Below, piece by piece: positions 6,169-10,324 of a stretch of 10,324 nucleotides of DNA. The position numbers and the translations under genes were made by a program. How positions within the stretch are numbered: position 1 is the stretch's first letter; every line of letters begins with the position of its first letter. Source of the stretch: Propionibacteriaceae bacterium (GTDB taxonomy: Bacteria > Actinomycetota > Actinomycetes > Propionibacteriales > Propionibacteriaceae); NCBI GenBank assembly GCA_030450535.1, contig JAKDIK010000065.1:1-10324 (forward strand), written 5' to 3'. Under the pieces are notes generated by a model. It was not told the origin of the DNA. It worked only from the letters and a program-made list of their open reading frames with translations, and made no database searches.

Positions 6169-6197
6169 AGCCTAACGCAACCGGACATTGTTGTCCG
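6169..6197 (-). promoter_or_regulatory. Predicted tetR promoter, leaderless
   Basis: On the minus strand CGGACA (6197-6192) serves as -35 and TAGGCT (6174-6169) as -10, with a 17-bp spacer. The -10 ends seven bases before the ATG at 6161, so the transcript would start at or one base from the start codon. The -35 lies inside one arm of the operator. Confidence 0.55.
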
Positions 6198-6198
6198 G
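6181..6198. promoter_or_regulatory. Perfect 18-bp inverted repeat, TetR operator candidate
   Basis: CCGGACATTGTTGTCCGG has two 7-bp arms that are exact reverse complements around a 4-bp centre (TTGT). It lies between the divergent tetR and flavoprotein starts and covers the predicted tetR -35. Size, symmetry and place match TetR-family operators. The promoter of the plus-strand operon is not clear; no good TANNNT box is seen between 6199 and 6250. Confidence 0.8.
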
Positions 6199-6264
6199 AT
6201 GGGGCCGTCGCCCAGGGCTGTCAGCAAGGACGATCCGGGTGCGTGGCCCAGAGAGGAGAGGGCG

Positions 6265-7917
6265 ATGGAGACCGAACACACCTACGACGTGGTGGTCGTC
6301 GGCTCGGGAGCGGCGGCATTCGCCGCGGCCGTCACGGCGGCTGACGCCGGGCTGAGCGTGCTGATGTGCGAATCGACGGACCGCTGGGGCGGCAGTTCGT
6401 CGATGTCCGGCGGCGGGCTGTGGCTGCCGAACAACCCCCTGATGGTGCGCGAGGGCGCCGGCGACAGCCGCGAGGAGGCCCTGGGGTACCTCGAGCAGAC
6501 GATCGGGGACGCCGGCCCTGCCACCTCCCGCGAGCGCAAGGAGGCGTTCGTCGACAACGTCGCGGGGTTCGTCGACCTCGCCGAGCGCCTGGGTCTGCGG
6601 TTCGCCAGGGGTGCCGACTACCCCGACTACTACCCCGAGCTGCCGGGCGGCAAGATCGGGCGGGCGATCGAGGTCGAGCCGTTCGACGTGAAGACCATCG
6701 GCGCCTGGTGGAAGACCTCCCGTGGGCAGGACGGCGTCCCCCTCCCCGTCAAGACCGACGATTTCTGGCTACTCCAACGCTCCTGGTCGACGCCGGGAGG
6801 CATGATCCGCGGCGCCCAGGTCGTGACGCGTGCCGTCGGCATGCTGGCGCGGCGCCAGCACCTCGTGGGCATGGGCGCGGCGCTGATGAGCTCGCTGTTG
6901 GCGGTCGCGCAGCGCCTCGGGGTGGAGTTGTGGCTGTCGGCGCCCGTCGAGGTGCTCGTCGTCGAGGACGGCCGCGTGGCCGGCGTCCGGACCCGTCATG
7001 AGGGCCGGGAGGTCACCGTGGCGGCGACGAAGGGCGTCGTGCTGGGCGGCGGGGGCTATGACCACAACGAGGAGTGGCGCGAGCGGACCCAGGGCGTCGA
7101 CGGGTCGGCGTCCTCCGGATCGAAGGGCAACCTGGGCACCGCGATCGAGGTGGCCCAGGAGGTCGGCGCGGCGGTCGACCTCATGGACGACGCGTGGTGG
7201 GGCGGCTCCGTGCCGCCGGTGGGCGACCACGGGCCGGCCTTCCTCGTGAGCGAGCGCTCCGTGCCGCACTGCATTCTCGTGGACGCCGCGGGCGAGCGGT
7301 TCGCCAACGAATCCGAGAGCTACGTCGACCTCGGCCATCACATGCGCGAGCACGCCGAGGGCGTCCCGGGCCGGTACTGGCTGATCAGCGACGTGCGGCA
7401 CGGGCTCAAGTACCTGCGCAGCTACGCGCTCGACCCCCGCGCCACGAAGGCGCGCACGACGGCCGGCGTCCGACACATCGCGTCGTCGCTGGGCGAGTTG
7501 GCCGGCAGCATCGGGGTGGACGCCGACCGGCTGCAGGCCACCGTCGAGCGGTTCAACGGCTTCGCGCGGACGGGCATCGACCACGACTTCGGCCGCGGCA
7601 ACTCGGCCTACGACCGGTACTACGGCGATCCGCTGATGCGGCCCAACCCGAACCTCGGTCCGCTGGAGCGCGGACCGTTCACCGCGCTGGAGATCGTGGC
7701 CGGCGACCTCGGTACCAAGGGTGGCGTCATGACCGACGAACACGCGCGGGTGCTGCGCGAGGACGGCTCGGTCATCGAGGGCCTGTACGCGTCGGGCAAC
7801 TGCTCGGCGTCCGTCATGGGGCGCACCTACCCCGGTCCGGGCTCGACGCTCGGCCCGGCATGCGTCTTCGGCTACGTGGCGGCCCGGCATCTCGCCGGGC
7901 AGGGCAGGGAGGTCTGA
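6265..7917 (+). CDS. KstD-like FAD-dependent dehydrogenase (3-ketosteroid Δ1-dehydrogenase / fumarate reductase flavoprotein family)
   Basis: The 550-residue soluble flavoprotein starts with an FAD-binding Rossmann motif DVVVVGSGAAAFAAA (8-22), the ribose-binding E36, and WGGSSSMSGGGLWLPNNP (41-58), typical of the FAD_binding_2 family. The C-terminal end TYPGPGSTLGPACVFGY (521-537) matches the KstD signature. Y522 and G526 have the spacing of the Tyr and Gly that activate the 3-keto group in characterised KstD. Other tyrosines fall where KstD has active-site ones (DYYPELPGG at 121-129, NESESYVD at 348-355). It likely removes hydrogens next to a ring ketone and passes them to an acceptor, but the substrate may be a non-steroid cyclic ketone. 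ATG at 6265 has AGGAG six bases upstream. The SDR start follows one base after the stop, so they form one operon under TetR. Confidence 0.88.
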   Translation: METEHTYDVVVVGSGAAAFAAAVTAADAGLSVLMCESTDRWGGSSSMSGGGLWLPNNPLMVREGAGDSREEALGYLEQTIGDAGPATSRERKEAFVDNVAGFVDLAERLGLRFARGADYPDYYPELPGGKIGRAIEVEPFDVKTIGAWWKTSRGQDGVPLPVKTDDFWLLQRSWSTPGGMIRGAQVVTRAVGMLARRQHLVGMGAALMSSLLAVAQRLGVELWLSAPVEVLVVEDGRVAGVRTRHEGREVTVAATKGVVLGGGGYDHNEEWRERTQGVDGSASSGSKGNLGTAIEVAQEVGAAVDLMDDAWWGGSVPPVGDHGPAFLVSERSVPHCILVDAAGERFANESESYVDLGHHMREHAEGVPGRYWLISDVRHGLKYLRSYALDPRATKARTTAGVRHIASSLGELAGSIGVDADRLQATVERFNGFARTGIDHDFGRGNSAYDRYYGDPLMRPNPNLGPLERGPFTALEIVAGDLGTKGGVMTDEHARVLREDGSVIEGLYASGNCSASVMGRTYPGPGSTLGPACVFGYVAARHLAGQGREV

Positions 7918-7918
7918 C

Positions 7919-8764
7919 ATGGACGTGCGCGACAAGGTGTTCGTCGTCACCGGCGGCGGCAACGGCATCGGGCGTGAGGTGGTGCTCGGGCTGCTGGCTC
8001 GGGGCGCGCGGGTCGCCGCGCTCGACGTGAGCGAGGCGGGGCTGGCCGCGACGGCGTCCCAATCCCTGAGCGTCGACCGGCTGAGCACGCATCAGGTGGA
8101 CGTGACGGACGCCGAGCGCGTCGACGCGCTGCCCGACGAGGTGCTCGCCGCGCATGGGCAGATCGACGGGCTGCTCAACATCGCCGGGATCATCCAGCGG
8201 TTCGTGAAGTTCAACGACCTCAGTCACGCCGACATCACCAAGGTGATCAACGTGAACTTCTACGGGGTGGTCAACATGGTGCAGGCGTTCCTGCCGCACC
8301 TGCTGACGCGGCCGCAGGCGACGTTGCTCAACGTGTCGAGCATGGGCGGTTTCGTGCCCGTGCCCGGCCAGACCATCTACGGGGCGTCCAAGGCCGCCGT
8401 CAAGCTGCTCACCGAGGGGCTGCGCGCCGAGTTGAGGGGGACGAACGTGGCGGTGACCGTGGTGTTCCCGGGCGCGATCCGTACCGACATCACGGCCAAC
8501 AGTGGGGTGACCGCTCCCGGATCGGCGGCGGGGTCGGAGCCGGCACCCACCCCGGAGTCCGCGGCGACGGGCACGGGTGAGGGTCCGCGGATGACGTCGG
8601 CGGCGGACGCCGCGGCCGCCATCATCCGGGCGGTCGAGCGGGGCACCTACCGCGTGTTCATCGGCAACGACTCCAAGGGACTGGACGTGCTGACCCGGCT
8701 GGCGCCGGAGCGGGCGATGAACCTGATCGCCCAACAGATGGCACACCTGCTCAAGGACCGCTGA
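7919..8764 (+). CDS. Classical short-chain dehydrogenase/reductase (SDR)
   Basis: The 281-residue NAD(P)-binding oxidoreductase has cofactor motif TGGGNGIG (11-18), D36 at the end of β2 (favouring NAD over NADP), NIAG (87-90), N111, and catalytic S141, Y154 and K158 (YGASK), with PGAIRTD following. All four catalytic residues are present, so it should be active on a hydroxyl or keto group. Residues about 197-222, after the PG motif in the substrate-lid region, form an unusual Ala/Gly/Ser/Pro/Glu-rich stretch. The ATG lies one base after the dehydrogenase stop, with GGGAGGT inside the end of that gene, so translation is coupled. Acting next to a KstD-like enzyme, it probably oxidises an alcohol on the same cyclic substrate or reduces its ketone. 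Confidence 0.93.
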   Translation: MDVRDKVFVVTGGGNGIGREVVLGLLARGARVAALDVSEAGLAATASQSLSVDRLSTHQVDVTDAERVDALPDEVLAAHGQIDGLLNIAGIIQRFVKFNDLSHADITKVINVNFYGVVNMVQAFLPHLLTRPQATLLNVSSMGGFVPVPGQTIYGASKAAVKLLTEGLRAELRGTNVAVTVVFPGAIRTDITANSGVTAPGSAAGSEPAPTPESAATGTGEGPRMTSAADAAAAIIRAVERGTYRVFIGNDSKGLDVLTRLAPERAMNLIAQQMAHLLKDR

Positions 8765-8777
8765 GGCTGCCCGCCGT

Positions 8778-8804
8778 TGCCCGGGGTGCCCGGGGTGCCC
8801 GGGG
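8778..8804. repeat. Triple 9-bp tandem palindromic repeat between convergent genes
   Basis: TGCCCGGGG occurs three times without gaps (8778-8786, 8787-8795, 8796-8804), within the 51-bp gap between the SDR stop and the convergent epimerase stop. Each copy holds the palindrome CCCGGG, so neighbouring copies can pair into a six-pair hairpin with a three-base loop on either strand. There is no U-tract. It may end transcription from both sides, but this is only suggested by position. Confidence 0.85.
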
Positions 8805-8815
8805 GGCTCCACGGC

Positions 8816-10240
8816 TCAGAGGGCCGGCGGCTCCACCTGCGCCAGGAACCGGCTGCGCTCGGCCTGGCGCGGGTAGGTGGCCCAGTCACGCACGCATGTC
8901 GGGCACCAGTGGCCCGCGTGCAGGACGAGGCGCGGGCTCGCGTCGAACGCGTGCCCGAAGGCGCACCGCCAGGCGAGCGGCGTGGCGAGGTCGCCGGGCG
9001 TGACGTCGGCGGCGACCAGCTCGCCGCCCCGGAAGGCGGCGGCCGCGGCGTAGTCGGCGGCGTCCCAGCTCGCGGGGTCCAACGCCTCGTCGTAGCCGTG
9101 ATCGAGGCGGACGGCCTCGAGTGAGGGTGTCGCCTCGACGAAGGTGGACCAGTCGCCGATCGCCTGCCAGGCCTCCAGCGAGCCGAAGTGGGCGGCGATG
9201 GCGTCGGCGTCCCCGGAGCGGATGGCCGCGATGGTGCCGCGCGGGCGGCGCGCCAGCGGGCCCATGACGAAGTGCTTCACGACCCATCCGGGCAGCCGTC
9301 CGGCGGAGCGGACGAGCCACGGCGTCGCGGCGACGGCGCGCGCGAGGGCGTCCGGGAACGTGTCGCCGCGGAAAGGGACGAGGGCCTCCAGGGCATCGCT
9401 GTCGGTGTAGTAGTGGCCGTGGAAGTTGCCCGTGGCGAACCAGTTGCGCTCGTACCAGGTGCGCAGGTCGGCGACGCCCATCGCGCCGGCCAGCAGCTTT
9501 TGGAACTGCCAGTTGGTGAGCCGCCAGCCCTCGCCGGCGCCGACATTGTGGACGGTGTTCCAGAAGGCGTCGGGGACGTCGTCGCGCGTCAGGCCGACGA
9601 GCAGGCGGGCGGAGTCGACGTCCGAGACCCACTCGATCACCCCGTCGAGCGGCGTGTGCATGACGATCGGATCGCGGGTGGCGAACGTGGCCGGCGAGAA
9701 CATCCCGGATTGCCGCAGCCACGCCCAGCGCGGCAGCCCGGAGTCGACGAGCAAGCGCTCGGCCACGATCTTTGTCTGGGCATACTCGTCGAAGCGGGAT
9801 GCCCGTACCGGATCGCCGATGCGACCCCAGTGGTGGGGCGCGGGGCGGTGGCCGACCTCGGCGACGGTTCCGACGCCGACGATCCCGACGGCGGCGGGGT
9901 CGGGCTGGGCGCGGACGGCGGCGATGAGGTGCTCGATCGAGCCGACGTTGACCTCCCAGGCGAGGTCGGGGCTGCGGTCGGCGAGTGGGGAGACGACGGC
10001 ACCCAGATGCAGGATCAGGTCGACGCCGGCGACGGCCCGGGCGACGTCGGGGGCGCTGCGGAGGTCACCGGCGACGACCTCGAGGTTGGCCATGTCGGCG
10101 AACTCCGCCAGGACGGCCCGGTCCGCACGCGGATCGCGGACGAACGCCCGGACGCGGACGTCCGGCTCGCCCCGGAAGGCACGGAGGGTGGCACGTCCCC
10201 AGGCGCCGGTCGCACCGGTGAGCAGGATGTGTCGGGTCAC
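8816..10240 (-). CDS. NAD-dependent epimerase/dehydratase-type extended SDR with C-terminal Cys/His segment
   Basis: The 474-residue protein has cofactor motif TGATGAWG (8-15), GDL (58-60) and LHLGAVV (77-83) in the NAD-binding part, and Y153-x3-K157 (YAQTK) as catalytic pair, so the extended-SDR domain looks intact over about 1-320. The C-terminal part (about 330-474) is not part of usual epimerases. It holds WRCAFGHAFDASP (424-436) and AGHWCPTC (442-449), giving C426, H430, C446 and C449, a spacing seen in treble-clef zinc fingers. The substrate cannot be named; sugar-nucleotide, hydroxysteroid and aldehyde substrates are all known for the fold. The start is GTG at 10240, with no good Shine-Dalgarno. 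CACACT six bases upstream (10252-10247) could be a weak -10 box of a leaderless message. It is convergent with the TetR-controlled operon and so separately controlled. Confidence 0.82.
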   Translation of the reverse strand: MTRHILLTGATGAWGRATLRAFRGEPDVRVRAFVRDPRADRAVLAEFADMANLEVVAGDLRSAPDVARAVAGVDLILHLGAVVSPLADRSPDLAWEVNVGSIEHLIAAVRAQPDPAAVGIVGVGTVAEVGHRPAPHHWGRIGDPVRASRFDEYAQTKIVAERLLVDSGLPRWAWLRQSGMFSPATFATRDPIVMHTPLDGVIEWVSDVDSARLLVGLTRDDVPDAFWNTVHNVGAGEGWRLTNWQFQKLLAGAMGVADLRTWYERNWFATGNFHGHYYTDSDALEALVPFRGDTFPDALARAVAATPWLVRSAGRLPGWVVKHFVMGPLARRPRGTIAAIRSGDADAIAAHFGSLEAWQAIGDWSTFVEATPSLEAVRLDHGYDEALDPASWDAADYAAAAAFRGGELVAADVTPGDLATPLAWRCAFGHAFDASPRLVLHAGHWCPTCVRDWATYPRQAERSRFLAQVEPPAL

Positions 10241-10324
10241 CGGTCCAGTGTGCCGCGCTGCGCCGGGCTGGCTGGCATCCGCGGCTGGCGGGGTGGATGG
10301 GTGGGGTCAGGGCAACACCAAACC
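10241..10324. other. Right-edge noncoding stretch
   Basis: The 84 bases upstream of the epimerase hold G-rich DNA and the possible weak -10 box named above. No gene, RNA or repeat can be supported here. Confidence 0.5.

Noticed and set aside
5157..6344. Plus-strand open frame across the riboswitch and TetR gene
   Set aside because: It is antisense to a clear riboswitch and a clear TetR gene, and its composition is that of a shadow frame.
6769..8088. Minus-strand open frame of about 440 codons opposite the flavoprotein
   Set aside because: It has no domain, and the plus strand has full FAD-binding and KstD motifs.
10307..10324. Possible end of an incoming minus-strand gene (five codons then TGA)
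   Set aside because: Five codons cannot be told from chance.
1..10324. CRISPR arrays, tRNA or rRNA genes, insertion sequences
   Set aside because: No regularly spaced repeats of CRISPR type, no tRNA or rRNA signature, and no transposase or terminal inverted repeats were seen.

Overview
The window is very GC-rich with dense coding and points to an actinobacterium. The evidence is a MenA-type N-terminus divergent from a PLDc_N-domain membrane protein, several likely leaderless starts behind TANNNT boxes, and a Tat-type signal on a solute-binding protein. A member of the Propionibacteriales or a related actinomycete is plausible, but the genus cannot be read from the sequence alone. Left edge (1-393): the first codons of a probable menA run off the minus strand, and divergent to it is a small two-helix PLDc_N protein, probably translated leaderless. 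Minus-strand block (5505 down to 397): this is the most interesting part. An FMN riboswitch (5374-5505) precedes a four-gene array read right to left: ABC permease (RibX-like), NMT1-type substrate-binding lipoprotein (RibY-like), a 755-residue membrane histidine kinase built as two tandem copies of the same layout with the second copy degenerate, and a LuxR-type response regulator whose ATG overlaps the kinase stop. The leader between riboswitch and permease can fold so that the permease Shine-Dalgarno is hidden, and the 3' end of the aptamer carries the same six bases as that Shine-Dalgarno, which suggests a translational switch. No ABC ATPase is encoded in the window. The simplest reading is FMN-repressed riboflavin (or related flavin) uptake, with a two-component system directly downstream that may belong to the same unit. 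Middle and right (5580-8764): a TetR repressor diverges from a KstD-like flavoprotein dehydrogenase and a classical SDR that are translationally adjacent. A perfect 18-bp inverted repeat lies between the divergent starts and covers the predicted tetR promoter, so TetR probably controls itself and the two oxidoreductases. The pair looks like a small catabolic module for a steroid-like or other cyclic ketone/alcohol. Right edge (8816-10240): convergent to the SDR, across a triple 9-bp palindromic repeat, is an extended-SDR/epimerase-type protein with an unusual C-terminal Cys/His segment resembling a treble-clef zinc finger. The last 84 bases hold no supportable gene.
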